From Azospirillum thiophilum (GTDB taxonomy: Bacteria; Pseudomonadota; Alphaproteobacteria; Azospirillales; Azospirillaceae), in NCBI RefSeq assembly GCF_001305595.1, contig NZ_CP012402.1, positions 827,001 to 891,000 of the forward strand: a stretch of 64,000 nt of DNA, in the 5' to 3' direction. Both the position numbers and the translations under genes were made by a program. Under the pieces are notes generated by a model. It was not told where the DNA came from. It did not search any database and saw only the letters and a program-made list of their open reading frames with translations. Below, piece after piece: positions 36,004 to 45,037 of this stretch (position 1 is its first letter; every line of letters begins with the position of its first letter).

Positions 36004-37355
36004 TGCACGGCTCCCTGTCTGCAGCCGGCGGCCGGCAGGATCAGCGTGAACAAAGCGCCGCCGCCGGGATGGTTGACCGCGGTAAGGGCGCCACCATGAT
36101 CATGGACCAGCTGATAGCTGATCGAAAGACCGAGCCCGGTCCCCTTGCCGACCGGCTTGGTCGTGAAGAACGGGTCGAAGATTCGGCCCAGGATCGCATC
36201 GGGAATACCATGTCCGCTGTCGCGGATGGTGACGACGATCCGTCCATCCTCCTCCCGGCCATGCAATTCCAGCCTTTTGCTTGGCGCACCGGCCATTGCG
36301 TCGATGGCATTCTGGACGAGGTTCATCGCGACCTGATGCAGATGCCCGGGATGGCCGGCAATCTCCAGCGCCTCAGGCAGATCGAAGACCACGGTCAGAT
36401 CCGGCATCTGCGCCCTCGCGACCCAGGTCACGGCAGAACGCAGAAGCGCCGTCATGTCGAAGCGTTCCGAGGCGTGTTTTTGTTCCGATGAAAAGCGGCG
36501 TAGTTCCGCCACGATATCGCGCACCCGCTCGGTTCCCTCCAGCATGCCGTCCAGCGTCGCCGTCACGTCGGTCCGGGCGCGGTCGATGCGCAGCTCCTTG
36601 CGGGTAGCCGCCAGATCTGCCGCGCCGGCCCCATCATGGACCCGGTCGAGATAGGCGGTCATCCGGTCGACGTACCGGCGCATGGCGTGGGCGTTACCGT
36701 AAACGAAGGAGATCGGGTTGTTCAACTCATGCGCCACCCCGGCGACCAGCCGGCCGAGCGAAGCCATCTTCTCCGAATGGACCAGCTGCTGCTGGGTCTG
36801 CTTCAGCCCTTCATGCGCGGCCGCGAGATCGCGGTAGGCACGCCGCAATTCGCCGATCGGCCGACCGACCAGCACCAGCCCGATGGCATGGCCGCGCTGG
36901 TCGTAGCGTACCGTGCTGTTCACCGCGACGGGGAAGGGACCGGTAGGCCCACGCAGCGACAACTCCACGTCGCTCCCGCCCTCGCGGCGAAGGGCGGCGC
37001 TGCACAGCCGGGCGAAGGCGGCGTGCGAGGCCTGATCGAGAAAATCACGCAGCGGCCGGCCGGTAAGATCCCGCCCCGTGCAGGCGAGCGCGCGTTCGGC
37101 CGCCGGGTTGGTCTGCTCGATCCTGCCATCGCGGTCGCAGGCGATCAACACGTCGGTCATCGACCCCAACACGCTGGCAATGAAGGCCTGCGCCTCCTCG
37201 AGCTCCGCGTTCTTGCGCTCAAGCTCGACCTGCTGCGCCACGAGATTGGCGTAGGTCTCGTCCATCTTCCGGATCACCTCGATCCAGGCGCTCTCGGCGT
37301 CGGCATCGGTCAGCATGCCGGGGATGGAAAAGGGCTGCGACAGGGGGGCGGTCAT
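36000..37355 (-). CDS. hupT: HupT (HoxJ): sensor histidine kinase of H2 signalling
   Basis: Soluble kinase of about 451 residues. A coiled coil ([20 protein letters not shown]) leads to a PAS domain (about 60-165, [20 protein letters not shown]), then the dimerisation domain with phosphoryl His209 in [20 protein letters not shown] and an ATPase domain with [17 protein letters not shown] and [20 protein letters not shown]. No membrane segment, so its signal should come from HupUV binding, as known for HupT/HoxJ. An ATG 27 bases upstream is also possible. It is the first gene of hupTUV. Confidence 0.94.
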   Translation of the reverse strand: MTAPLSQPFSIPGMLTDADAESAWIEVIRKMDETYANLVAQQVELERKNAELEEAQAFIASVLGSMTDVLIACDRDGRIEQTNPAAERALACTGRDLTGRPLRDFLDQASHAAFARLCSAALRREGGSDVELSLRGPTGPFPVAVNSTVRYDQRGHAIGLVLVGRPIGELRRAYRDLAAAHEGLKQTQQQLVHSEKMASLGRLVAGVAHELNNPISFVYGNAHAMRRYVDRMTAYLDRVHDGAGAADLAATRKELRIDRARTDVTATLDGMLEGTERVRDIVAELRRFSSEQKHASERFDMTALLRSAVTWVARAQMPDLTVVFDLPEALEIAGHPGHLHQVAMNLVQNAIDAMAGAPSKRLELHGREEDGRIVVTIRDSGHGIPDAILGRIFDPFFTTKPVGKGTGLGLSISYQLVHDHGGALTAVNHPGGGALFTLILPAAGCRQGAVQ

Positions 37356-37442
37356 GGTGCGGAGCCTAGCATGCCGGGCCACAGTCCAGGTGGAGGATTT
37401 CTGGCCGTGGCCATAAGCGGCCCGCCACGATGCCCCTTTGGA

Positions 37443-37649
37443 TCAGCTCATCTGCGACCAGAGCGCGGCAAGTCCGCTCAACACCAGGACATAGAGCGCG
37501 AAGTCGAACAGCGGCGGGTGCCAGATCAAGCCATAGGCTCCAGTTGCCCGCAAGCCCCGCCGCAACAGCGCCGACAGCGCCCAGGCCAGCACGGCCATGA
37601 TCAATAGCGGCGGAAGGAACAGGCCATAGATGTCGATGTCACCCATCAT
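37443..37649 (-). CDS. DUF1656 small membrane protein (AaeX-like)
   Basis: A 68-residue protein with two hydrophobic helices: DIYGLFLPPLLIMAVLAWAL and LFDFALYVLVLSGLAALW. DUF1656 proteins regularly accompany FUSC-type efflux proteins and membrane-fusion proteins, as AaeX does with AaeAB. It overlaps the FUSC gene by 4 bases and is last in the operon. Its role is unknown. Confidence 0.85.
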   Translation of the reverse strand: MMGDIDIYGLFLPPLLIMAVLAWALSALLRRGLRATGAYGLIWHPPLFDFALYVLVLSGLAALWSQMS

Positions 37650-39775
37650 GCACGCACTCTTTGAAGTGAAACCATTTTGTCCGGAGGCCGCAGTTCTCCG
37701 AGGAGGGCATCCGGGAACAGGCTGCGCCGCAGCGATGCCAGCGCCACCGCCGCGCGGTCGCGCTCAGGGCAGGGTAGGGCGGCGCCGATGGCCGAAAGCA
37801 GATCGTCCATGCTCTCCAGAAGCTCCGCGGGTGCAGGATCGGGCCGCTTGGCCGACAAGGCGCGGAAATGTCCGGCGACGCCCCGCAGTGTCCGCTCCAG
37901 CGCCGGCCCGGCCTCCTGGCCAAGGGTCGGGCGGACCCGTTGCAGTTCCACCACGTTCAGCCCAACACGCAGGTCCCGCACCGCGTCGATGGCGTCGACA
38001 TCCACCGACCCGGTCGCCTGCGCCAACCGGACGGACAGCAGGCCGACACGATCCAGCATCCGGCTTTCGAAGCCATCGGCCGACGGCACACTGCGATCCT
38101 TTGCACTCACCGCCGCAAGATCGGCGATCTCGCCCCACCCCGCATGCAGCAGGCGCCGGGCACTCCAGACCGCGCCGACCGACCGGCACATCCGGGTGAC
38201 CAGCATCGCGGTGACGATGCCGACGATCTGCCCGGTGCTGCTGTTCAAGAAGGAGGCGAAATCGCCATTGCCGGTGTCGAGCAGGCTGAGCGAGCCGCCA
38301 ACCCCAAAGATCAGCGCCATCGCCTTGCCCATAACCACCGGGCGGGCCACAAACACGCCCAGCGTCAACAGTGTCGGCGCCAAACACAGCACCAGCATCG
38401 GAAAGCTGTCAAAAGAGGGCAGCACCACCAGCAGATAGAAGGCCGACAGCGGCAGGGAGGCCAACGTATAGACCAGGAACAGCCGTATGCCCGGGACTGG
38501 ATCGTCAAAGGAGGCAAAGAAGCAGGTGAAGACCGCCACCATCATCGCCGCTGCCGAGCCGGACGACCAGCCGGTCAGGATCCAAAAACCGCCGACAATC
38601 GTGATCCCCAGCACCGCCGCCGCCGCCGACCACAATGCCATGCCGCGATCGACATGGAACACGCCGCGGGATCGCTTGCGCGCCAGCGGATCGAGATGGT
38701 CGGGCAGGGAACGGTTTCCCGATGCGACATGCGCCCGAAGCTCCCGGCAGTCGCGATGAATTTCAACCAGTGCACGCAGGCGATGGATCAGGCTGAAGCG
38801 GGTCGCAACCCTCCAACCGTCGGCCAAGTCCGGCCCCTCGTCCGCCGCCAACCGGTCGAGCCGGTCGATCAGCCGCCCAGCCTCGGCGGACTTGGCTGCG
38901 GCTCCGACGGCGATCCAGTTCCGCACCTCATCCAACGCCGTCGCCAGGCCGTCGGGCACGGGTCCGTCGGAGCCAGGGTCGGACGATATCGTACCGTCGG
39001 GCCGGCGCAGCGCGTTCAACCGGTCCTGCACCGCGGTCAGCACCGGCAGGAGATAGACCATGCGATCCTGTAAGGCCCGCATCGGTCGCGTCATCCAGCG
39101 CAGATCGGAAGTGTCGTAGGGCAGGTGGGTGGTCATCACCCGCAATTCGGTCAGGTCCGTCGCCATCTTGTGGCGGTCGCGCAAACGGGCATCGGCGCCT
39201 GCCCCGTCCAGCGCGTCCAGGGTCCAGCGCTCCGCATCGCGCAGCGCCGTATCCAGGCGGGCGAGCAGAACCGGCCCCAGCCCACGCGGCAGTACGACGC
39301 TGTGCACCACCGTGGCGCAGACGATGCCCAGGATGATTTCCTCCACCCGCGCCAGTCCGGTGTCGAAGATCGCCTCCGGATTTGCAACACCGGGGAAGAC
39401 GATGAGGCTAGCGGTGTAGCCGGCGAGCATGAAGGTGTAGCTGCGCGGTGTTCGGTCCAGCAGCGAGACGAACAGGCAGCCTCCAACCCAAAGAGCCACC
39501 GCCAAAGTCAGAAGTTCGGGCGCGTTGATCAGTTCGACCGTCAATACAAGGGAGACGATGCAGCCGATCACCGTGCCTACGACGCGGAAGACCGCTTTCG
39601 ACCGCACCGTCCCCGACAGCGGGCTCGACACGACATAGGCCGTCAGCATAGCCCAGAAAGGCCGCGGCAATCCCATGCCGAACGCAATGTAGAGCGCCAG
39701 CATGGAGGCTGCGAAGGACTTCAGCGAGAAGAGCAGTTCATCGAATGTGGGAGCTTTCGGCATTTGAAAACACAC
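37646..39775 (-). CDS. FUSC/AaeB-family efflux transporter
   Basis: A 709-residue inner-membrane protein with two sets of hydrophobic helices (about 20-165 and 365-510), each followed by a cytoplasmic helical region, the standard PET/FUSC layout. LYIAFGMGLPRPFWAMLTAY and VVSSPLSGTVRSKAVFRVVG are the usual first motifs. Family members such as AaeB export aromatic carboxylic acids. It begins with GTG right after the fusion-protein stop; ATG at 39763 is an alternative. Confidence 0.92.
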   Translation of the reverse strand: MCFQMPKAPTFDELLFSLKSFAASMLALYIAFGMGLPRPFWAMLTAYVVSSPLSGTVRSKAVFRVVGTVIGCIVSLVLTVELINAPELLTLAVALWVGGCLFVSLLDRTPRSYTFMLAGYTASLIVFPGVANPEAIFDTGLARVEEIILGIVCATVVHSVVLPRGLGPVLLARLDTALRDAERWTLDALDGAGADARLRDRHKMATDLTELRVMTTHLPYDTSDLRWMTRPMRALQDRMVYLLPVLTAVQDRLNALRRPDGTISSDPGSDGPVPDGLATALDEVRNWIAVGAAAKSAEAGRLIDRLDRLAADEGPDLADGWRVATRFSLIHRLRALVEIHRDCRELRAHVASGNRSLPDHLDPLARKRSRGVFHVDRGMALWSAAAAVLGITIVGGFWILTGWSSGSAAAMMVAVFTCFFASFDDPVPGIRLFLVYTLASLPLSAFYLLVVLPSFDSFPMLVLCLAPTLLTLGVFVARPVVMGKAMALIFGVGGSLSLLDTGNGDFASFLNSSTGQIVGIVTAMLVTRMCRSVGAVWSARRLLHAGWGEIADLAAVSAKDRSVPSADGFESRMLDRVGLLSVRLAQATGSVDVDAIDAVRDLRVGLNVVELQRVRPTLGQEAGPALERTLRGVAGHFRALSAKRPDPAPAELLESMDDLLSAIGAALPCPERDRAAVALASLRRSLFPDALLGELRPPDKMVSLQRVRA

Positions 39776-40702
39776 TCACCGCGCGTCCGGCCGGCCCGGC
39801 AGCGCGGCCACCTTGGGCGACCGGTCGGGTGCACCCACCACAGTGACGGTGGCCGTGCGGCCGGCGACGAGTTGGAACGGGTCCGGCACGTCGTCCAGCG
39901 CGATGCGGACAGGAATGCGCTGGGCGAGGCGCACCCAGTTGAAGGTGGGATTGACGTTGGCGACCAGCCCGGTTCCCTCCGCCCGGTCGCGGTCGACGAT
40001 GGCGCGGGTGATGCTGTCGACATGGCCGCGCAGTTCGGCAGCCGAGCCCATGATCCGCACCGAGACGGGAGCGCCGACGTGGATGCGCGGCAGCTTCGTC
40101 TCCTCGAAATAGCCCATGACATAGAAGGAATGACGGTCGATCAGCGCCACCACCGCCTGACCGGCGGCGACATAGTTGCCGGCCTTCAGTTGCAGGTTGG
40201 TGACATAGCCGTCGACGGTCGCCTTCACCTCCGTCCGCTCCAGATTGAAACGGGCGAGGTCAAGAGCCGCTTCGGCCTGTCGGGTGGCGGCCATCGCCTT
40301 GGCCAGCGCCGACATCACCTCCTGCCGCTGGGCGGTGGAAACGACGTTGTTGCCGAGTTGTTCGTACCGATGCGCCTCGGCGTCGCGATAGGACTGCTCG
40401 GCCTTGGTGCTGTCCAGATTGGCCTCGGCCTGCTTCACCGCCAGCCGGTAGCGCCCGGGATCGACGACGAACAGCAGGTCGCCTTTCCGGACCGATTGGT
40501 TGTCGGCGATGCGGACATCGGTCACCAGCCCGGAAACGTCGGGCGATACTTGGACGATATCGGCCCGCACCCGGCCGTCGCGGGTCCAAGGCTCATTCAT
40601 GTAATAGTCCCACAGCCACAGGCCGCCGCCTACCGCCACCGCGGTTATCAGCAGAGTCATGGCGACCCGGGCGACCGCCCGGAAGGAAGGCAGGAGTGTC
40701 AC
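39776..40702 (-). CDS. HlyD/EmrA-family membrane-fusion protein (AaeA-like)
   Basis: Periplasmic adaptor of 308 residues. One N-terminal helix (about 13-31), then the lipoyl half VRADIVQVSPDVSGLVTDVR, an alpha-hairpin (KQAEANLDSTKAEQSYRDAE), and the closing half ATVDGYVTNLQLKAGNYVAA. The C-terminal barrel has FYVMGYFEETKLPRIHVGAP. It couples the FUSC transporter to the outer membrane. It directly precedes the FUSC gene. Confidence 0.93.
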   Translation of the reverse strand: MTLLPSFRAVARVAMTLLITAVAVGGGLWLWDYYMNEPWTRDGRVRADIVQVSPDVSGLVTDVRIADNQSVRKGDLLFVVDPGRYRLAVKQAEANLDSTKAEQSYRDAEAHRYEQLGNNVVSTAQRQEVMSALAKAMAATRQAEAALDLARFNLERTEVKATVDGYVTNLQLKAGNYVAAGQAVVALIDRHSFYVMGYFEETKLPRIHVGAPVSVRIMGSAAELRGHVDSITRAIVDRDRAEGTGLVANVNPTFNWVRLAQRIPVRIALDDVPDPFQLVAGRTATVTVVGAPDRSPKVAALPGRPDAR

Positions 40703-40784
40703 AGTCTTGGTTCCTCAGTCACCGCATCGGTCCGAACGGTGGCGCCGCACGTCCACGCTCAGCGTTATCCGGGCCGTATCGCGG

Positions 40785-41237
40785 TTAGGTCTGTTCGCGC
40801 TTGGCATTCGCCTCAATCATCGCGAGGACGCGATAGCAGGCTTCCACGTCGGATTCCGTCGCATCAGCGATCAGCCGCTGCCGAATATCGTTCAGCGCTT
40901 CATTCACCTGCACCAATAGGTTGCGGCCGGCGTCGGTCATGTGCAGAGTCTTCGCCCGACGGTCGCTAGAATCTTCTCGTCGTTCCAGCAGGCCTGCGAC
41001 TTCCAAACCGTCGAGCAACCGCACGAGTGAGGGCCCTTCGACCGCCATCTCGTCCGCGAGTTCCCGCTGTCGCATCCCGTCGCCGAGTTCGGCCAACAGC
41101 ATCAGCGGCGCTATAGCCGAAGTGGAAAATCCGCTATCTGCCAATACCTTGTTCGCTGCTCGCCGCCAGAGATGGGAGGCGCGGAACAAGTGAAGGCCGA
41201 AGTTGGGAGGACTGTGAAGAGACTTATCCTTTAGCAT
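40785..41237 (-). CDS. MarR-family transcriptional regulator
   Basis: A 150-residue winged-helix regulator: FSTSAIAPLMLLAELGDGMR and QRELADEMAVEGPSLVRLLD contain the recognition helix, and LLERREDSSDRRAKTLHMTD the wing. It lies just upstream of the efflux genes on the same strand, 82 bases before the fusion protein, so it probably represses them and itself until an aromatic acid or similar effector binds. Confidence 0.92.
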   Translation of the reverse strand: MLKDKSLHSPPNFGLHLFRASHLWRRAANKVLADSGFSTSAIAPLMLLAELGDGMRQRELADEMAVEGPSLVRLLDGLEVAGLLERREDSSDRRAKTLHMTDAGRNLLVQVNEALNDIRQRLIADATESDVEACYRVLAMIEANAKREQT

Positions 41238-41393
41238 TCCTATTTAATAGGCTTCCTATCGAAATTCGGCAAGAGGCTAAAGACGCAATGGAGGCACAGG
41301 TTATCGCATAACTGAATTGAATCAGTGTTATATGGAAAAAACTTATAATTTCCATAATTATAGTTATGCGTTTTATATTTGTAAGCGCAAAGT
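41238..41393. other. AT-rich stretch upstream of marR
   Basis: About 155 bases, much richer in A and T than the surroundings, between marR and the insertion sequence. It includes GTTATCGCATAAC and several TATA-like tracts. It holds the marR promoter presumably; the composition may have attracted the insertion. No gene is seen. Confidence 0.45.
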
Positions 41394-43060
41394 TAGAATG
41401 TCAGTCCCTCGCAACATAGAAGTGTCAGTCTTCCGTCAGGTTTTCGACGGCTGGGAGGCTGGCGATGGGCTGGATCACGATGAGCGAACAGGACTTGCAA
41501 CGGGTCGAGGTTCTCGGCGAGGTGCTGAGCGGTCGCCGTGGGATCGGATCGGCGGCGTCGGTTCTGGCTTTGAGCGAGCGTCAGGTGTGGCGACTTCTGG
41601 CGCGCTACAAGGCTGGTGGCGGCGGCGCTTTGGTTCACCGGGGGCGCGGCCGTCCGTCGAACCGGCGGCTTGGCGATGAGGTGCGGGAGCAGGCGTTGGA
41701 GCTGGTTCGCAGCCGGTACGGCGATTTCGGCCCGACCCTTGCGGCGGAGATGCTGCGGGACACGCATGGGCTGACGGTGTCGCGCGAGACGTTGCGCCAG
41801 TGGATGGCGGACGCTGGCCTTTGGCTGTCGCGCCGGCAGCGCCGGCAGTTCCACCCTCCCCGGCTGCGCCGCGAGCGGTTCGGCGAGTTGATCCAGATCG
41901 ACGGCAGCGAGCACCGCTGGTTCGAGGATCGCGGCGATCCCTGCACGCTTCTGGTGTTCATCGACGATGCGACGGGCCGGCTGATGCAGCTTCGCTTCGC
42001 CGTCTCGGAGAGCGCCTTTTCCTACTTCGAGGCGTTGGAGGGCTATCTGAATGCCCATGGCCGGCCGCTGTCCTTCTACTCGGACAAATACTCGGTGTTC
42101 CGGGTTTCGCAGCGCGAGGCGAAGGGCGGCCAGGGCATGACGCAGTTCGGCCGGGCCTTGGCGGAATTGAACATCGAGATCCTGTGCGCCAACTCCAGTC
42201 AGGCCAAAGGGCGGGTCGAACGGGTGAACCGGACGTTGCAGGACCGGCTAGTGAAGGAATTGCGGCTGGCCGGCATCACCGGCATCGAAGCGGGCAATGC
42301 TTTCCTGCCCGGCTTCATCGAGCGCTTCAACGCCCGCTTTGCCCTGCCCCCTGCCCGGCCGGACGATCTGCACCGGCCGTTGAACATCGCGCCGGATCGG
42401 TTGCGCCAGGTGCTGTGCTGGCGCGAACAGCGCCATGTCGGGCAGCAGTTGACGCTGTCCTACGAACGCAAGCTTATCATGCTGGAGGAGACGGAGCTGA
42501 CGCGGGGACTGGTTGGCCAGTATGTCGACACCTACGCCTTCGCCGACGGCCGTCTGGAGGTGCGATGGAAAGGGGTGGCGCTGCCTTATCGGGCCTTCGA
42601 CAAGGACCAGCGGGTCACCCAGGGCGACGTCGTGGAGAACAAGCGGCTGAGTGCGGTGCTGGCCCAGGTGAAAGAGATGCAGGAGAGCCGGCCGCCACCG
42701 CGGGTGAAGACCAACAGCGAGAAGAACGGCTACCGCAAAACAGGCCGGCGCAAGCGGGACAGCGGGCTTCCCGATGGCGCCTGCGCGGCTGATTGACCGC
42801 AGGCACTTGCCTCCTATCCGCAAAGCCCCGGTGCGGCCGGCATGTCTGGCAGCAGGATGATGGCTCGGCGATCGGCGTTGCCGTCAAGCCCTGCGCCTGC
42901 GGCGCACCGCAAAGCGGCTCCGGGGCTTGACCGCGCCGCCGAGCCGAACCCCAACGCATCCATGCCAGATATGCCGAAGAAGCCCGACAGCCAAACTACA
43001 CGGCCAAGCCGAAGCTACCTCTCTGACATTCCTATTTTGCGCAATCCACTGACACTTCTA
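41394..43060. mobile_element. ISNCY-type insertion sequence, about 1.67 kb
   Basis: One long transposase gene is flanked by related bipartite ends. On the left, TAGAATGTCAGT and TAGAAGTGTCAGT lie about 12 bases apart; on the right, read inward, TAGAAGTGTCAGT and TAGGAATGTCAGA have similar spacing. No target duplication could be identified, so the outer limits are approximate. Confidence 0.7.
41465..42796 (+). CDS. ISNCY-family transposase with rve-type DDE core
   Basis: A 443-residue transposase. The N-terminal helix-turn-helix (GIGSAASVLALSERQVWRLL) precedes an integrase-like core: LIQIDGSEHRWFEDRG with the first Asp, RPLSFYSDKYSVFRVS with the second and SSQAKGRVERVNRTLQDRLV with the Glu. 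The C-terminal part is basic (NGYRKTGRRKRD). The frame is intact. ATG at 41480 is an alternative start. Confidence 0.88.
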   Translation: MGWITMSEQDLQRVEVLGEVLSGRRGIGSAASVLALSERQVWRLLARYKAGGGGALVHRGRGRPSNRRLGDEVREQALELVRSRYGDFGPTLAAEMLRDTHGLTVSRETLRQWMADAGLWLSRRQRRQFHPPRLRRERFGELIQIDGSEHRWFEDRGDPCTLLVFIDDATGRLMQLRFAVSESAFSYFEALEGYLNAHGRPLSFYSDKYSVFRVSQREAKGGQGMTQFGRALAELNIEILCANSSQAKGRVERVNRTLQDRLVKELRLAGITGIEAGNAFLPGFIERFNARFALPPARPDDLHRPLNIAPDRLRQVLCWREQRHVGQQLTLSYERKLIMLEETELTRGLVGQYVDTYAFADGRLEVRWKGVALPYRAFDKDQRVTQGDVVENKRLSAVLAQVKEMQESRPPPRVKTNSEKNGYRKTGRRKRDSGLPDGACAAD

Positions 43061-43192
43061 CCCGGTTGCAACAATATTCCTGCATAGCGCGCTTCCTAAC
43101 TCAGCACCAAACCACTGATACTTCTATCCGGTGGAAACACTGGTCAATGGATCGATAAGTAATGCGGTCATCATACACGCGCAATGTGCTAA
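42797..43192. other. Gap between two insertion sequences, with a repeated IS end
   Basis: Up to 43060 this is the non-coding tail of the ISNCY-type element. Beyond it, CCACTGATACTTCTATCCGG at about 43112-43131 repeats the end sequence CCACTGACACTTCTACCCGG at 43046-43065 with two mismatches. No gene is evident. The second copy may mark an older insertion or a remnant end. Confidence 0.5.
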
Positions 43193-44029
43193 GGCTGGGA
43201 CTCATAACCAGTAGGATACAGTAGCGGCGATTTGGACGGCTGCCATGAAGTTGGTGGCGGACCGGTCATATCGGGTGGCGATGCGCCGGAAGTCCTTGAG
43301 GCGTCCGAACATACGCTCGATGACATTACGGTTCCGGTAGAGATACGGAGAGAAGCAGTTTTTCCAGCGCTTGTAGGCACGTGGCGGAATGTTGGGCGCG
43401 ACCCCGGCCTCTTCGATCTTCCGGCGGACAGCGGCACTGTCGTAGCCCTTGTCGCCGTGCAGGAGATCGGTGGCCGGCATCCGGTCGAGCAGACGGTCGG
43501 CGGCGGTGCAGTCGGCCACCTGACTGCCGGTCAGCAGGAAGGCGAGCGGCCGACCGCGTGGATCGCTCAGGGCGTGGATTTTGGTGGTTCGTCCGCCACG
43601 GGACCGTCCGATAGCCTGGGCGCGCTCCCCCCTTTGCCGCCACTCGCCGAACGATGGGCGCGCACGGCCGTGGAGTCGATCATCACCTGGGCCGGTGGGC
43701 CACCTGCCGCTGCCAACGCATGAAAGATGTCCTCCCACACGCCCTTGGCCGCCCAGCGGACGAAGCGGTTGTAGAGCGTCTTGCGGGGGCCGTAGACCGG
43801 TGGAGCATCCGCCCAGCGCCCGCCCGACTCAGCACATGGACGATTCCGCTGATCACATGGCGATCGTCCACGCGCGGCTTGCCTCGGGTGTCGGGCGGAA
43901 GGTGCGGCTCAAGCCGCCCAAACTGCTCCACCGTCAACCAGAACTGACCGTCGCTCATCGCAAAGCCCCTTTCCAGGGCGTTGAATCACAACGGCTCCCT
44001 GACGGAAAGGCTCTTTATGGGTCCGGACC
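43193..44029. mobile_element. IS5-family (IS427 group) insertion sequence, 837 bp
   Basis: The left end GGCTGGGACTCATAA and the inverted right end GGTCCGGACCCATAA match at 12 of 15 positions. The flanks are CTAA on the left and CTAG on the right, fitting the CTAR target preference of this family. Size is normal for the IS427 group. The transposase inside is frameshifted. Confidence 0.8.
43202..43958 (-). pseudogene. IS5-family (IS427 group) transposase, frameshifted
   Basis: Two reading frames make up one transposase. The first starts MSDGQFWLTVEQFGRLEPHL at 43958; the second ends RYDRSATNFMAAVQIAATVS near 43202 and holds LHGDKGYDSAAVRRKIEEAG and YRNRNVIERMFGRLKDFRR with catalytic residues. 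IS427-type elements use a programmed frameshift, and the run AAAGGGGGG near 43640 is a likely site. In addition, one base seems lost near 43840: after GIVHVL the expected Lys codon lacks an A, which moves the frame so that GRWADAPPVYGPRKTLYNRF is read in the wrong phase. This second shift suggests the copy is dead. Confidence 0.78.
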
Positions 44030-44240
44030 CTAGAAGGACGCGGCCTTCGGATGGATGTCTGGCGGTCGGGACCACCGCGGAAGACTGCTGGAACCTGATA
44101 ATCAAGCACATGCTGAACTATTATGATAAAGATCTCCGGCAATGACAACCGGATGCGCCTGCGATGATCCCGACCGGATTTGACCTATGCCTACCATTTC
44201 GATCTCCGGCAATGCGTCACCAATCGAGGGGCATGCAGTC

Positions 44241-44939
44241 ATGACCAACTCCACCACACTTGAAGCGGTACTCATCGGCAAGGCTGTGCCTTTCAGGCTT
44301 CCGGACACGGCCAGCGCCATAGACAAGCAGCCGGTGGGACGCCCGGTATCGGTCGGACCAGCCGGCCTGACGGGTGACGAGCAGGGCGACCGGCGCAATC
44401 ACGGAGGGCCGGACAAGGCGGTTCACCACTATCCCTTCGACCATTACGCGGCATGGCGCAGCGACCTGCCCTTCCCAACTGCATCGACCGAACTTCTGGA
44501 TGCACCGGGAGCCTTCGGCGAGAATCTGGCGACGCTGGGACTGACCGAGGAGTCGGTCTGCGTCGGCGACGTCTTCCGGATCGGGACGGCGACGCTTCAG
44601 GTCAGCCAGGCCCGGCAGCCTTGTTGGAAGCTGAACCACCGATTCGGCATGAAGGACATGGCTAGGCGGGTCCAGGCCACCGGCCGAACCGGCTGGTATT
44701 ACCGGGTGCTCGAACCGGGCATGGTGGCCATGGGCGACAACATCACGCTTCTCGACCGTCCCCTGCCCGACTGGACGCTGGCCCGCATCCTGCGCGCCTT
44801 CTATCAGGATACACACGATATCCGCACGCTGATCGGGATATCGGTGCTGGAACCGCTGGCCATGGGCTGGCGGGAGTTGGCCAGGCGACGTGTCGAAAGC
44901 GGCAGGGTGGAGGATTGGACGGCCCGGCTGGGCGAGTAG
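44241..44939 (+). CDS. MOSC-domain protein (YiiM-like)
   Basis: A 232-residue protein from ATG at 44241, preferred because GAGGGG precedes it; ATG at 44187 would add 18 residues. The MOSC fold shows GDRRNHGGPDKAVHHYPFDH, then GAFGENLATLGLTEESVCVG and the conserved Cys in LQVSQARQPCWKLNHRFGMK. YiiM-type proteins bind molybdenum cofactor and reduce N-hydroxylated compounds such as 6-hydroxylaminopurine. It stands alone next to the insertion sequences. Confidence 0.88.
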   Translation: MTNSTTLEAVLIGKAVPFRLPDTASAIDKQPVGRPVSVGPAGLTGDEQGDRRNHGGPDKAVHHYPFDHYAAWRSDLPFPTASTELLDAPGAFGENLATLGLTEESVCVGDVFRIGTATLQVSQARQPCWKLNHRFGMKDMARRVQATGRTGWYYRVLEPGMVAMGDNITLLDRPLPDWTLARILRAFYQDTHDIRTLIGISVLEPLAMGWRELARRRVESGRVEDWTARLGE

Positions 44940-45037
44940 CCGACGGCGCGGATAGACGTCATACGTCTGTCATGGAGCTGCTGTAGCGTTGCGCGCGGGC
45001 GCGGGGTCGTGCCGACGCTGCAACAAGGGAAGTTCCC

